Below are positions 38,371 through 47,845 of a DNA stretch of 64,000 nucleotides, piece after piece. Source of the stretch: Burkholderia multivorans ATCC BAA-247 (GTDB lineage Bacteria; Pseudomonadota; Gammaproteobacteria; Burkholderiales; Burkholderiaceae); the NCBI RefSeq assembly GCF_000959525.1, contig NZ_CP009832.1, positions 2,604,001 through 2,668,000 on the forward strand, written 5' to 3'. Both the position numbers and the translations under genes were made by a program. The notes beneath the pieces are model-generated. The model was not told the origin of the DNA, searched no databases, and worked only from the letters and a program-made list of their open reading frames with translations. Position 1 is the stretch's first letter. Each line of letters opens with the position of its first letter.

Positions 38371-39252
38371 ATGTCCGGCCGCCTCGTTCGCTTCGCGCAG
38401 GTCGACGTGTTCACGTCGGTGCCGTTCAAGGGCAATCCGCTGGCGGTCGTATTCGACGCCGATTCGCTCGACGACGACGCGATGCTCGCGATCGCCCGCT
38501 GGACGAACCTGTCGGAAACGACGTTCGTCTGCGCGCCGAGCGATCCGGGCGCCGACTATCGCGTGCGGATCTTCACGCCGGCCGGCGAGCTGCCGTTCGC
38601 CGGCCACCCGACGCTCGGCACCGCGCACGCGTTCCTCGCGAGCGGCGCGCGGCCGCGCACGGCGGGCCGGCTCGTTCAGCAATGCGGCGTGGGCCGCGTC
38701 GTGCTACGCGAACAGGGCGACGGCTGGGCATTCGCCGCGCCGCCGGCGCGCTTCACGCCGGTCGATCGTTCGGATTACGCGGCGCTCGCCGCCGCGCTGC
38801 GCTCCGACGCGATCGATCCGGATGCCGAACCGTGCGCGGTCGACAACGGCGCGCCCTGGCTCGTCGTGCGCCTGACGTCGGCCGACGCGTGCATCGGCCT
38901 CGCGCCCGATCCGGCCGCGCTCGAAGCGATCACGCATCGCTACGGCACGCACGGGCTCGCCGCCTATGCGCCGCATGCGGCCGGCGGCCCCGCGACGTTC
39001 GAAATCCGCTGCCTGATGACGGGCGGCAGCTTCGGCCTCGGGGAAGATCCGGTCACCGGCAGCGCGAACGCCGCGCTGGCCGGGTTGCTCGCGCGCCAGC
39101 AACGGCGCCCGGGCCCGTCCTATACGGCCCGCCAGGGCACCGCGATCGGCCGCGACGGCCGCGTATCGGTCCACTACGACGCCGACGGCACGACGTGGAT
39201 CGGCGGCAGCACGATCACCGTCGTCGACGGCACGTTCCGTCTTCCCGCCTGA
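38371..39252 (+). CDS. PhzF-family isomerase-like protein
   Basis: A 293-residue protein with the double diaminopimelate-epimerase-like fold of PhzF. It has AQVDVFTSVPFKGNPLAVVF at the N-terminus, the catalytic Glu region ARWTNLSETTFVCAPSD, LPFAGHPTLGTAHAFLA, and GLGEDPVTGSANAALAGLLA in the second half. PhzF isomerises a phenazine precursor, but most family members have other, unknown substrates; no phenazine genes are present here. It follows ridA by 7 bases and ends the aminotransferase-ridA-phzF run. Confidence 0.87.
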   Translation: MSGRLVRFAQVDVFTSVPFKGNPLAVVFDADSLDDDAMLAIARWTNLSETTFVCAPSDPGADYRVRIFTPAGELPFAGHPTLGTAHAFLASGARPRTAGRLVQQCGVGRVVLREQGDGWAFAAPPARFTPVDRSDYAALAAALRSDAIDPDAEPCAVDNGAPWLVVRLTSADACIGLAPDPAALEAITHRYGTHGLAAYAPHAAGGPATFEIRCLMTGGSFGLGEDPVTGSANAALAGLLARQQRRPGPSYTARQGTAIGRDGRVSVHYDADGTTWIGGSTITVVDGTFRLPA

Positions 39253-39425
39253 CGGTTTCCCGTCCCGAGGGCGCCCGTCCGCGGCGCCCTTCCCCCCCGC
39301 TATCGCAAAACCGCACCAGCCAGTAATATCGGGCCTAATCCGTTGCTTCGGACGTTTGCCCGGTATTCGCTCGCCGCGAACCGGCGGACGCCGCTGCGAT
39401 CCCACCAGCCGGCCATCCCCCGACG

Positions 39426-41795
39426 ATGGCGTACGCGAGAGCAGGACGCCGCCCTTCGATGAGCTTCGCCCGGTCATCCCACCCGCCGCCGCCGCGGCTG
39501 CGCACGCCGCGCAAGTCGAGGCGCCGGGCGCTATTCGCGATCCCGCTGCTCGGGATGCTCGCGCTGGCGCTGCTGTGGGCCGTGATCATCGCGCGGCTGT
39601 CGGTCGAGAAGGACAGCGCGTACAAGGAGGCGGCCGCATCGGCGGCGATCCTGTCGTCCGCGCTCGAACAGCACACGGTCAAGGCGATCCACCAGGTCGA
39701 CCAGATCACGCGCTTCGTCAAGTTCGAGTTCGAGAAGTCGCCCGCGCACTTCAATCTCGCGAGCGCGGTCGAGAAAGGCGTCGTGCCGAGCGACACGCTG
39801 ATCCAGGTCTCGCTCGTCAACGCGAAGGGCATGCTGTTCGCGAATACGGCCGAGACGCGCCCGCAAGCGATCAACCTGTCCGATCGCGAGCACTTCCAGG
39901 TGCATCTCGCGCACAACGACGACCGCCTCTACATCAGCAAGCCCGTGCTCGGCCGCGTATCGGGCCACTGGACGCTGCAGATGACGCGGCGGCTGAACAA
40001 TCCGGACGGCAGTTTCGCCGGCATCGTCGTCGTATCGGAAGACCCGAGCTACTTCACGAACGACTTCTACAACAACGCGGCGATCGGCAAGGAAGGCGTG
40101 ATCGCGGTCGTCTCCGACACCGGCGCCGTGCTCGCGCGCCGCACCGGTTCGGTCAGCAATGCGCCCGGCGCGTTCTCCGCATCGGGCGTCTATCCGATCG
40201 CCGAGCGCGTGACGGGGACGATCGCCGATCCGATCGACGGCGTCACGCGCATCGTGTCGTACCGTCACCTCGACGGCTATCCGCTCGCGGTGATGGTCGG
40301 GCTGTCGCAGGCCGAAGAGTTCGCGGACTACTACCACACGCGCAACGTCTATCTGCTGATGACGAGCTTCATCACGCTCGCGATGCTCGCGTTCTTCGGC
40401 GTTGCCACGGGCCTGATCGGCAAGCTGCTCGGCCGCGAGCGCGAGATGACGCAGCTCGCCGAATACGACCTGCTGACGGGCCTCGCGAACCGCTACGCGA
40501 CGCTGCGCGGGCTGCGCAACGACGTGTCGATGCCGTCGAGCCTGTCGCGGCTCGGGCTGCTGTTCATCGATCTCGACAACTTCAAGACCGTCAATGACAC
40601 GCTCGGCCACAACGCCGGCGACATCGTGCTGCAGATGACGGCATCGCGCCTGTCGGATGCCGTGGGCGACGAAGGCACGCTCGCGCGCATCGGCGGCGAC
40701 GAGTTCGTCGTCGTGATGAAGGGCGACGACGTCGAACGGCGCGCGGTACGGCTTGCCGAGGCGATCATCCGGATGTTCGCCGAGCCGTTCGACGTGCGCG
40801 GCAGCTCGTTCGTGCTGCACGCCAGCATCGGCATCGCGCTGCACACGGTCGCGAACGAAAGCGAGATCGACCTGCTGAAGAAGGCCGACCTCGCGATGTA
40901 CAGCGCGAAGGACGCGGGCAAGAACTGCTACCAGTTCTATGCGCCGCATCTGTCGCACCGTGCCGATCACCTGATGCGCTGGGAGCAGCAGCTGCGCGTC
41001 GCGCTCGCCGAAGGGCAGCTGTTCCTCGCGTACCAGCCGAAAATCGATCTCGCGCACCGCACGATCACGGGCTTCGAGGCGCTCGCGCGCTGGGATCACC
41101 CCGAGCACGGGATCATCTCCGCGAACGAGTTCATTTCGATTGCCGAATCGACCGGGCTGATCGTGCCGATCGGCGATTTCGTGATCCGCACCGCGTGCCG
41201 GCAGATTGCGCGCTGGCGCGAGGAAGGCCACGACACGCTGACGCTCGCCGTCAATATCTCGCCCGTGCAGTTCTGGCGCGGCGACCTGATCGAGACGATC
41301 TCGGGCGCGCTGCGCGAAACCGGCATCGACGCGAACCGCCTCGAGATCGAGATCACCGAGACCGCGATGATGGAATATCCGGAGCTCGTGTCCGAGAAGA
41401 TCGTCGCGCTGAAGAAGCTCGGCATCCGGATCGCGCTCGACGACTTCGGCACCGGCTATTCGTCGCTGTCGTACCTGCATCGCTTCTCGGTCGACACGCT
41501 GAAGGTCGACCGCTCGTTCGTGCAGGCGATTCCGCACGATCGCAGCGTGTGCGTGATGGTCGCGTCGATCGTGCATCTCGCGCGTTCGCTCGGGCTGACC
41601 GTCGTCGTCGAAGGCACCGAGACCGACGAGCAGATCGCGTGGCTGTCCGCGCTCGGCGAGATCGAGGCACAGGGCTTCCTGTTCTCGCGGCCGGTGCCGG
41701 CCGACGCGATCCCCGCGCTGATCGCGCGCTTCGGCGTGCGCGGCGACCATCCGAACGTCGTACCGCACCGCGCGGCCGGCGGCACGAGTGCCTGA
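39426..41795 (+). CDS. Membrane sensor with GGDEF and EAL domains (c-di-GMP turnover)
   Basis: A 789-residue inner-membrane signalling protein. A helix at about residues 35-58 (ALFAIPLLGMLALALLWAVI) precedes a periplasmic Cache-type sensor (about 60-310), followed by a second helix near NVYLLMTSFITLAMLAFFGV. The cytoplasmic GGDEF domain keeps the ARIGGDEFVVVMK active site, and I see no RxxD inhibitory site ahead of it. The EAL domain keeps GFEALARWDHPEHG, NISPVQFW, ITETAMM, LDDFGTGYSSLSYL, KVDRSFV and VVEGTET, so both activities may be intact. An alternative start is at 39459. It is flanked by unrelated genes on the same strand. Confidence 0.92.
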   Translation: MAYARAGRRPSMSFARSSHPPPPRLRTPRKSRRRALFAIPLLGMLALALLWAVIIARLSVEKDSAYKEAAASAAILSSALEQHTVKAIHQVDQITRFVKFEFEKSPAHFNLASAVEKGVVPSDTLIQVSLVNAKGMLFANTAETRPQAINLSDREHFQVHLAHNDDRLYISKPVLGRVSGHWTLQMTRRLNNPDGSFAGIVVVSEDPSYFTNDFYNNAAIGKEGVIAVVSDTGAVLARRTGSVSNAPGAFSASGVYPIAERVTGTIADPIDGVTRIVSYRHLDGYPLAVMVGLSQAEEFADYYHTRNVYLLMTSFITLAMLAFFGVATGLIGKLLGREREMTQLAEYDLLTGLANRYATLRGLRNDVSMPSSLSRLGLLFIDLDNFKTVNDTLGHNAGDIVLQMTASRLSDAVGDEGTLARIGGDEFVVVMKGDDVERRAVRLAEAIIRMFAEPFDVRGSSFVLHASIGIALHTVANESEIDLLKKADLAMYSAKDAGKNCYQFYAPHLSHRADHLMRWEQQLRVALAEGQLFLAYQPKIDLAHRTITGFEALARWDHPEHGIISANEFISIAESTGLIVPIGDFVIRTACRQIARWREEGHDTLTLAVNISPVQFWRGDLIETISGALRETGIDANRLEIEITETAMMEYPELVSEKIVALKKLGIRIALDDFGTGYSSLSYLHRFSVDTLKVDRSFVQAIPHDRSVCVMVASIVHLARSLGLTVVVEGTETDEQIAWLSALGEIEAQGFLFSRPVPADAIPALIARFGVRGDHPNVVPHRAAGGTSA

Positions 41796-42018
41796 TCGCA
41801 CAAGCCGCCGCGCTCTTCCCTCCCCGTGCGCCGGCACGCCGACCGATGCGGCCGCATCGATTGGTTCAATTTCCGCGCCAATTGCGCCTTTCGTTTACTA
41901 GCGTTTTCGCGCATGGAAGTGTCACGATCCGCGGCGGACAATCGGAAGGCCTTTCGTGCCGGCGGGCCGCCGGCACCTGACACGCGCGAGAGATCCGGCC
42001 TGCCGGCCGACTACAACC

Positions 42019-43221
42019 ATGACGACCACCGTCGAAATCGAAACGCCCGAGCGCATCGACCGCGCATCGCTGTTGACCTTGTTCAAGGTCGTGCTTGGCA
42101 TTTCCGCGGTGTCGTGGGGCGGCCTGTCGATGATGGCGCAGCTCGAACGCCACTACGTGCATCGCGTGCAGCGCATCGACGCGCAGACGTTCGCCGATCT
42201 CGTGTCGCTCGCCTGGCTCGTGCCGGGCCCCGTCGGCTGCAACGTCGCGGTGCAGGTCGGCCAGACGCTGCATGGCCGCGCCGGCGCATGGATTGCCGGC
42301 ATCGCGAGCGTGCTGCCGTTCTTCGCGCTGATGACGCTGTTCGCGGTGTTCTACCGCACGCCGCTCGTCCGCTCGCTCGCCGCGCCGATGCTGCTCAATC
42401 ATTTCGGGATGGTGCTCGCCGCGCTGATCGGCGTCACGTGGGTCAAGCAGCTGCGTACGCTCGCGCGCACGCGGCGCGAGCAGGCGATCGCCGCGCTGTC
42501 GACGATTCTGCTTGCGTTCGCGCATAGTCCGGCCGCTTTCGTCGGGATTCTTTTCGCGGCGTTTGCCGCCGGTTGGTTGAGTGGGCCGCAGCAGGAGGAC
42601 GCGGTCGGCTTCGCGTTGTCGCGACGCGACCGCAACCTGCTCGTGCTGCTCGCGATCCTCGTCGCGCTGTTCGCGCTGCCGCTGCCCGGCCATTACCAGG
42701 CGACGCTGCTCTGGCCGCGCCTCGCCGGCGCCGGGATGACGCTGTTCGGCGGCGGCTTTTCCGCGCTGCCGGTGCTGAAGACGCTGTTCGTCACGCCGGC
42801 GACCGGCATCTCGGAACACGACTTCACGCTCGCGTTCGCGCTGTCGCCCGTATCGCCCGGGCCGCTGCTGAACGTCGTGCCGTTTCTCGGCTATCTGACC
42901 GACGGCTGGGTCGGCGCACTGCTCGCGACCGCGGCGCTGTTCATTCCGTCCGGCTGCCTGGTCGTGTTCGCGCAACGCCATCTGCAGCGGCTGCGCCGCC
43001 ATTCGCGCTTCGAGCACGGCATGCGGCTGCTGCGCGCGGCGACGACGGGCTTTCTCGTCGTCGCGGTCGTGAAGATCCTGCATCGTGAGCCGGCCAACCC
43101 GGCCTACTGGCTGACCGGCGCGTTCGCCGCGCTCTGCTTCGCGCGCTTCAAGGTGCCCGTGTATGCGGTGTACGGCGCGGTCGCAATGGCCTGCGGCGCC
43201 TGGCTGCTCGCCGCACATTGA
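42019..43221 (+). CDS. chrA: Chromate efflux transporter, ChrA family
   Basis: A 400-residue inner-membrane protein of the long-chain CHR family, with two homologous halves. The first has LFKVVLGISAVSWGGLSMMA and DLVSLAWLVPGPVGCNVAVQ, the second has GAGMTLFGGGFSALPVLKTL and SPVSPGPLLNVVPFLGYLTD. These are the chromate-transporter motifs. The protein pumps chromate out by proton-linked exchange in known members. The start at 42019 (MTTTVEIETPERID) is the family-like one; the frame runs upstream to 41956. No chrB or chrF gene is adjacent. Confidence 0.88.
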   Translation: MTTTVEIETPERIDRASLLTLFKVVLGISAVSWGGLSMMAQLERHYVHRVQRIDAQTFADLVSLAWLVPGPVGCNVAVQVGQTLHGRAGAWIAGIASVLPFFALMTLFAVFYRTPLVRSLAAPMLLNHFGMVLAALIGVTWVKQLRTLARTRREQAIAALSTILLAFAHSPAAFVGILFAAFAAGWLSGPQQEDAVGFALSRRDRNLLVLLAILVALFALPLPGHYQATLLWPRLAGAGMTLFGGGFSALPVLKTLFVTPATGISEHDFTLAFALSPVSPGPLLNVVPFLGYLTDGWVGALLATAALFIPSGCLVVFAQRHLQRLRRHSRFEHGMRLLRAATTGFLVVAVVKILHREPANPAYWLTGAFAALCFARFKVPVYAVYGAVAMACGAWLLAAH

Positions 43222-43269
43222 ACGACGGGCGCCGCCGCACGTAGGCGGCCGCGCCCGTCGCTTCGCCGA

Positions 43270-43716
43270 TCAGCCTGCCTGCACCGCGACGCGGCGCGCG
43301 ATCCAGCGTGCGCGCAGCGCGTCGTACGCGAGATTGAAGCAGAACGTGTACGGCAGGAAGAACAGTACGATGCCGAGGTCCAGCAGCAACGCCTCGATCA
43401 GGCTCACGTTGAGCCACCACGCGGCGAGCGGCACCACCATCGCGACCAGGCCCGCCTCGAAACCGACCGCATGCGCGATACGCACGCCGATCGTGCGCGA
43501 TAGCCCCGCGCGGCGCTCGAAGCGGTCGAACAGCGTGTTGAAGATCATGTTCCACGCCATCGCGACCAACGACACCATCACGGTCAGCACGCCGACGTGC
43601 GCAACCGGCATGTCGAGCAGCCACGCGCCGATCGGCGCGCACAGCGCGATCGCGACGAGCTCGAACGTCAGCGCGTGGACGAGCCGCTCCATCACCGTCT
43701 TGTTCGTTTGTTTCAT
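43270..43716 (-). CDS. PACE-family multidrug/biocide efflux transporter
   Basis: A 148-residue inner-membrane protein with four helices formed from two bacterial-transmembrane-pair repeats. Typical elements are MKQTNKTVMERLVHALTFEL at the start, VMVSLVAMAWNMIFNTLFDR between the repeats, FEAGLVAMVVPLAAWWLNVS, and LGIVLFFLPYTFCFNLAYDA. PACE pumps such as AceI export chlorhexidine and other biocides. A LysR-type regulator is encoded divergently, 114 bases away, which is the common arrangement for PACE genes. Its substrate is inferred from the family. Confidence 0.9.
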   Translation of the reverse strand: MKQTNKTVMERLVHALTFELVAIALCAPIGAWLLDMPVAHVGVLTVMVSLVAMAWNMIFNTLFDRFERRAGLSRTIGVRIAHAVGFEAGLVAMVVPLAAWWLNVSLIEALLLDLGIVLFFLPYTFCFNLAYDALRARWIARRVAVQAG

Positions 43717-43793
43717 GATTCGCTCCCTCTGAGTGTGTTTCGTCGATGGGGTGCATTTTGATCGGTCGATACGGATACATCCAGTTTGTTATC

Positions 43794-43808
43794 ATCGGTT
43801 TTACCGAT
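43794..43808. promoter_or_regulatory. Palindrome in the PACE/LysR divergent region
   Basis: ATCGGT-TTT-ACCGAT is a perfect 6-base inverted repeat with a three-base spacer, 22 bases before the LysR gene. It has the T-N11-A core of LysR-type sites (T at 43795, A at 43807). A related half, GATCGGTCGAT, lies 25 bases upstream at about 43760-43770. Binding by the adjacent regulator is inferred. Confidence 0.55.
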
Positions 43809-43830
43809 ATATCAACGACAGGACAACCCG

Positions 43831-44715
43831 ATGCGCCATCCGCCCGAAGCCCTCGTCGCGTTCGCCGAAGCGGCGCAGCTCGGCTCGTTCACGGCCGCCG
43901 CGAAGAAGCTCGGCAAGCGGCAGTCGACGGTGTCCGAGGCGATCGCCAACCTCGAGATCGATCTCGGCGTGCAGCTGTTCGACCGCTCGACGCGCTCGCC
44001 GACGCTGACCGACGCCGGCCGCGCGCTGCTGCCGCACGTGCAGCGCACACTCGAGGCCGGCGCCGCGATCGATCGCGTCGCCGCGCGGCTCGCGCGCGGA
44101 GAGGAAGCGCGGCTGACGCTCGTCGTCTCCGACACGTATCAGTCGAAGCGCTACGAAGAAACACTCACCGCGCTCGAACAGCGGTTTCCGGCGCTCGAAC
44201 TCGAATGCCAGATCGCCGAGCACGACGACGTGCTGGACCTGATTCAGCAAGGGCGCGCGCAACTCGGGCTGATGGCCGCGCGCGCGAGCTACCCGCCCGA
44301 CATCGGCGCGGCAACGGTGGCGGAGGAATCGGAAATCGGACTGTTCGTCGGCCGCACGCATCCGCTCGCCGACTACCGCGATGCCGAAGTGCCGCATGCG
44401 GCGCTACGCGATGCACGCGAGCTGCGGCTCAATACGTACGTGATGCCCGAAGGTCGCAGCAGCGATCACCGGATCGTCGTCGGCACGCAGCGCTGGCTCG
44501 CGCCGAGCTATCTGATGCTGCTGGAAATGGCGGTGCTGGGATTCGGCTGGGCCGAACTGCCGCGCTGGATGGTCGAGCATTTCGCGCGCGACCGGCTGTG
44601 CGAACTGCGTGCGCGCGGCTGGCCGCGGCGCGTGCGCGTCGATGCGGTGTGGTCGCGCAACCGGCCGCTCGGGCCGGCCGGCTCGTGGCTGCTCGACGCG
44701 ATGCTCGCCGCATAA
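43831..44715 (+). CDS. LysR-family transcriptional regulator
   Basis: A 294-residue regulator. The N-terminal winged helix-turn-helix is MRHPPEALVAFAEAAQLGSF, then TAAAKKLGKRQSTVSEAIAN and LEIDLGVQLFDRSTRSPTLT. The C-terminal effector domain (about residues 90-290) has the usual LxLVVSDTYQSKRYEETL opening. It starts at 43831, with AGGA upstream; an in-frame ATG at 43786 lies inside the operator region and is unlikely. It faces away from the PACE efflux gene and probably controls it in response to a biocide or polyamine-type inducer (inference). Confidence 0.88.
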   Translation: MRHPPEALVAFAEAAQLGSFTAAAKKLGKRQSTVSEAIANLEIDLGVQLFDRSTRSPTLTDAGRALLPHVQRTLEAGAAIDRVAARLARGEEARLTLVVSDTYQSKRYEETLTALEQRFPALELECQIAEHDDVLDLIQQGRAQLGLMAARASYPPDIGAATVAEESEIGLFVGRTHPLADYRDAEVPHAALRDARELRLNTYVMPEGRSSDHRIVVGTQRWLAPSYLMLLEMAVLGFGWAELPRWMVEHFARDRLCELRARGWPRRVRVDAVWSRNRPLGPAGSWLLDAMLAA

Positions 44716-44752
44716 CGCGGCGTCGCGCGAGGCCGGCCTGCGCGAGAGGCGT

Positions 44753-45211
44753 TCAGAAGCCGCGCGACAGCACGGCGGCGCCGATCGTCACGACGCCGAG
44801 CACGAGATTGACGATGACGAGCAGGCGCACGCCGTTGACCGCGCGCGCGCCGTCCGGCCAGTTCTGCGCCTGCACCGCGCGGCGGATGCGCGGAAACAGC
44901 GCGAAGCGGATATGGCCGAAGATCAGCATCATCACGACGCCGAGGCCCGCCATCGCGTGCAGCGGCCAGGTCGCATGCGCGCCGCCGAACTGCATCAACA
45001 GGAAGCCGCCGGACAGCAGGATCACGATCACCGCGCCCGCGACCCAGTTGAAAAAGCGGCCGAACACGCCTTCGATCAGCGGCAGCCGAAGCTGCGGCGC
45101 GAGATCCGACAGCGCGGGCCGCAGGCAGAAATGCGCAAATACCATCCCGCCCACCCACACGGCGACGGCCAGCAGATGAAGAAACAGCGCGACGGTAACG
45201 GCATGAGACAT
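44753..45211 (-). CDS. CopD-family/DUF2269-like membrane protein
   Basis: A 152-residue inner-membrane protein with four hydrophobic helices (HAVTVALFLHLLAVAVWVGG, then WVAGAVIVILLSGGFLLM, MAGLGVVMMLIFGHIRF, and LLVIVNLVLGVVTIGAAVLS). The spaced His and the GGMVFAHFCLRPAL start fit the CopD-like group, members of which are copper- or haem-linked membrane proteins. No copper-resistance gene is nearby, so the function is unknown. It is convergent with the LysR gene and divergent in layout from the topoisomerase operon end. Confidence 0.78.
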   Translation of the reverse strand: MSHAVTVALFLHLLAVAVWVGGMVFAHFCLRPALSDLAPQLRLPLIEGVFGRFFNWVAGAVIVILLSGGFLLMQFGGAHATWPLHAMAGLGVVMMLIFGHIRFALFPRIRRAVQAQNWPDGARAVNGVRLLVIVNLVLGVVTIGAAVLSRGF

Positions 45212-45394
45212 GGCGACGATCCTGTGACGGGTTGAATGTGGGAACGCGAGCCGGTGTGCGCCGTACGGCGGGACGCACGCGGCATCAAGCGACGTTCGAC
45301 CGGCGCGCCGCCGCGCGGTTCAGGCGCCGCACCCGATTTCACACTATTTTGCATGTTACGCGCGACGATGCGCGGCGCGGCACCCGCGCCCAGC

Positions 45395-45435
45395 AAAAAA
45401 GCCGCACGCCCGCCGAAGCGGAACGTGCGGCTTTG
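45395..45435 (-). terminator. Intrinsic terminator after parC
   Basis: On the minus strand AAAGCCGCACG pairs with CGTGCGGCTTTTTT across a GC-rich loop, leaving a run of six T. It lies about 20 bases after the parC stop. Confidence 0.88.
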
Positions 45436-45456
45436 GGACGCCGGGCGCGCGGCCTG

Positions 45457-47778
45457 TCAGCCGAGCAGCGGACGCAGCTCGGTCACGACCTTCAGCTTCG
45501 TGTCGGGTGCGCGCCCCTTGCGCGCGCGCTTGCCGATATGCGGCGCGAGACCCGCATACGACAGCGTCTCGTCCTGCACCTTGCCGCCACGGCCCGTGCC
45601 GATCAGCACGACGCCGGCCGGATCGATCGCGAGCGCCTGCACGAGGGTTTCCTTGTCGTCGAGCGCCATCAGCGTCACGCCGCGTCCACCGCCCGACAGC
45701 GTCTTCATCTCGTCGATGCCGAACACCAGCAGCCGCCCGCCGCTCGACAGACACGCGACCTGCGTCGCGTTCGGCAGCACCGGCATCGGCGCGAGCGGCA
45801 CCGCGCCCGGATCGATCGTCATGAACGACTTGCCGGCCTTCACGCGGCTCACCATGTCGCCGACCTTCGCGATGAAGCCGAAGCCGTTGCTCGAGGCGAG
45901 CAGCAGCGGCTGGTCGGCCGACGCCGCGTAGTAATGCATCAGATGCGAGCCCGATTCGAGCTCGATCAGCGACGTGACCGGCACGCCGTCGCCGCGGCCG
46001 CCCGGCAGCACCGACACGTCGACCGAGTACACGCGGCCGCTGCTGCCCCACGCGATCAGCCGATCCGGCGTGCGGCACTGGAACGCCGCATACAGGCTGT
46101 CGCCGGCCTTGAACGAGAAGCCCGCCGGATCGAGCCCGTGGCCCTTCAGTGCGCGCACCCAGCCCTTCTGCGACACGACGACCGTCACCGGTTCGTCGAC
46201 GACCTTCGCCTCGAACGTCGCGCGCTTCTCCTGCTGGATCAGCGTGCGGCGATCGTCGCCGTACTGCTTCGCGTCGGCCTCGATCTCCTTGATCATCAGC
46301 CGCTTCATCGCGCTGTCGTTCGCGAGCAGTTCTTCCAGCTTCGCCTTCTCGTCGCGCAGCGATTCGAGCTCCTTCTCGATCTTGATCTTCTCGAGCCGCG
46401 CGAGCTGACGCAGCCGGATTTCGAGGATGTCCTCGGCCTGACGGTCCGTGAGTCCGAATGCACTCATCAGCGCGGCCTTCGGCTCGTCCGACTCGCGGAT
46501 GATGCGGATCACCTCGTCGAGATTCAGGAAGACGATCATCCGCCCTTCGAGGATGTGGATGCGATCGTCGACCTTGCCGAGACGATGGCGGCAGCGGCGC
46601 GTCATCGTCATCTGGCGGAACTTCACCCATTCGTCGAGGATAGTCAGCAGCCCCTTCTGGCCCGGCCGGCCGTCGGCGCCGATCATCACGAGGTTCAGCG
46701 TCGCGTTCGATTCGAGGCTCGTATGCGCGAGCAGCGAGTTGACGAATTCCGTCTGGTCGATCGTGCGCGACTTCGGCTCGAACACGAGCCGCACCGCCGC
46801 TTCCTTGCCCGATTCGTCGCGTACCGCGTCGAGCAGATCGAGCATCGCCTTCTTCGTGTTCAGCTGCTCGGGCGTCAGCGTCTTCTTGCCGAGCTTGAGC
46901 TTCGGGTTCGTCAGCTCCTCGATTTCCTCGAGCACCTTCTGGCACGACGTGTTCGGCGGCAGCTCGGTGACGACGAGCTGCCACTGGCCGCGCGCGAGAT
47001 CCTCGATCTTCCAGCGCGCGCGCACCTTCAGGCTGCCGCGGCCCGTCTCGTAGGCCGACGCGATTTCGGCGTCGCTCGAAATGATCTGCCCGCCGCCCGG
47101 GAAATCGGGGCCCGGGATCAGCGTCATGAGTTCTTCGTGCGTGAGCTTCGGGTTGCGGATCAGCGCGACCGCGGCGGCCGCGACCTCGCGCAGGTTGTGC
47201 GACGGAATTTCGGTCGCGAGACCGACCGCGATGCCCGACGCGCCGTTCAGCAGCACGAACGGCATGCGGCTCGGCAGCGTCTTCGGCTCCTCGAACGAAC
47301 CGTCGTAGTTCGGCATGAAGTCGACCGTGCCCTGGTCGATCTCGTCGAGCAGCAGCTTCGAGATCGGCGTGAGCCGCGCTTCGGTGTAGCGCATCGCCGC
47401 CGCCCCGTCGCCGTCGCGCGAGCCGAAGTTGCCCTGACCGTCGATCAGCGGGTAGCGCAGCGAGAAGTCCTGCGCGAGACGTACGAGCGCGTCGTACGCC
47501 GACTGATCGCCGTGCGGGTGGTACTTGCCGAGCACGTCGCCGACCACGCGCGCCGATTTCACCGGCTTCGCGTCCGGGCCGAGGCCCATTTCGTTCATCG
47601 CATAGAGAATGCGGCGCTGCACCGGCTTCTGGCCGTCGCAGACGTCGGGCAGCGCGCGGCTCTTCACGACGCTGACCGCATAGCTGAGATACGCCTGCTC
47701 CGCGTAATTGCCGAGCGTCAGCGCATCGGCCTCGGGCGAGTCGGACCCGGCAAAGAGATCGGAGGTGTTGTCGTCCAT
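45457..47778 (-). CDS. parC: DNA topoisomerase IV subunit A
   Basis: A 773-residue subunit that cuts and rejoins DNA for chromosome decatenation. The breakage-reunion domain shows [40 protein letters not shown] and the catalytic Tyr131 in [11 protein letters not shown] coiled region ([20 protein letters not shown]) follows, and the C-terminal domain has six-bladed pinwheel repeats, e.g. [20 protein letters not shown]. At the quinolone-binding positions the sequence is Asp91-Gln92-Ser93-Ala-Tyr-Asp96; E. coli ParC has Asp79-Ser80 and Glu84. It lies 67 bases after parE on the same strand and ends at an intrinsic terminator. Confidence 0.96.
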   Translation of the reverse strand: MDDNTSDLFAGSDSPEADALTLGNYAEQAYLSYAVSVVKSRALPDVCDGQKPVQRRILYAMNEMGLGPDAKPVKSARVVGDVLGKYHPHGDQSAYDALVRLAQDFSLRYPLIDGQGNFGSRDGDGAAAMRYTEARLTPISKLLLDEIDQGTVDFMPNYDGSFEEPKTLPSRMPFVLLNGASGIAVGLATEIPSHNLREVAAAAVALIRNPKLTHEELMTLIPGPDFPGGGQIISSDAEIASAYETGRGSLKVRARWKIEDLARGQWQLVVTELPPNTSCQKVLEEIEELTNPKLKLGKKTLTPEQLNTKKAMLDLLDAVRDESGKEAAVRLVFEPKSRTIDQTEFVNSLLAHTSLESNATLNLVMIGADGRPGQKGLLTILDEWVKFRQMTMTRRCRHRLGKVDDRIHILEGRMIVFLNLDEVIRIIRESDEPKAALMSAFGLTDRQAEDILEIRLRQLARLEKIKIEKELESLRDEKAKLEELLANDSAMKRLMIKEIEADAKQYGDDRRTLIQQEKRATFEAKVVDEPVTVVVSQKGWVRALKGHGLDPAGFSFKAGDSLYAAFQCRTPDRLIAWGSSGRVYSVDVSVLPGGRGDGVPVTSLIELESGSHLMHYYAASADQPLLLASSNGFGFIAKVGDMVSRVKAGKSFMTIDPGAVPLAPMPVLPNATQVACLSSGGRLLVFGIDEMKTLSGGGRGVTLMALDDKETLVQALAIDPAGVVLIGTGRGGKVQDETLSYAGLAPHIGKRARKGRAPDTKLKVVTELRPLLG

Positions 47779-47845
47779 CTGAATTCCGTATTCGTAAGTG
47801 GCGTGAGGGCGCGCCGCGCATCATGCGCGGCCGCGCTCGGGGCGC

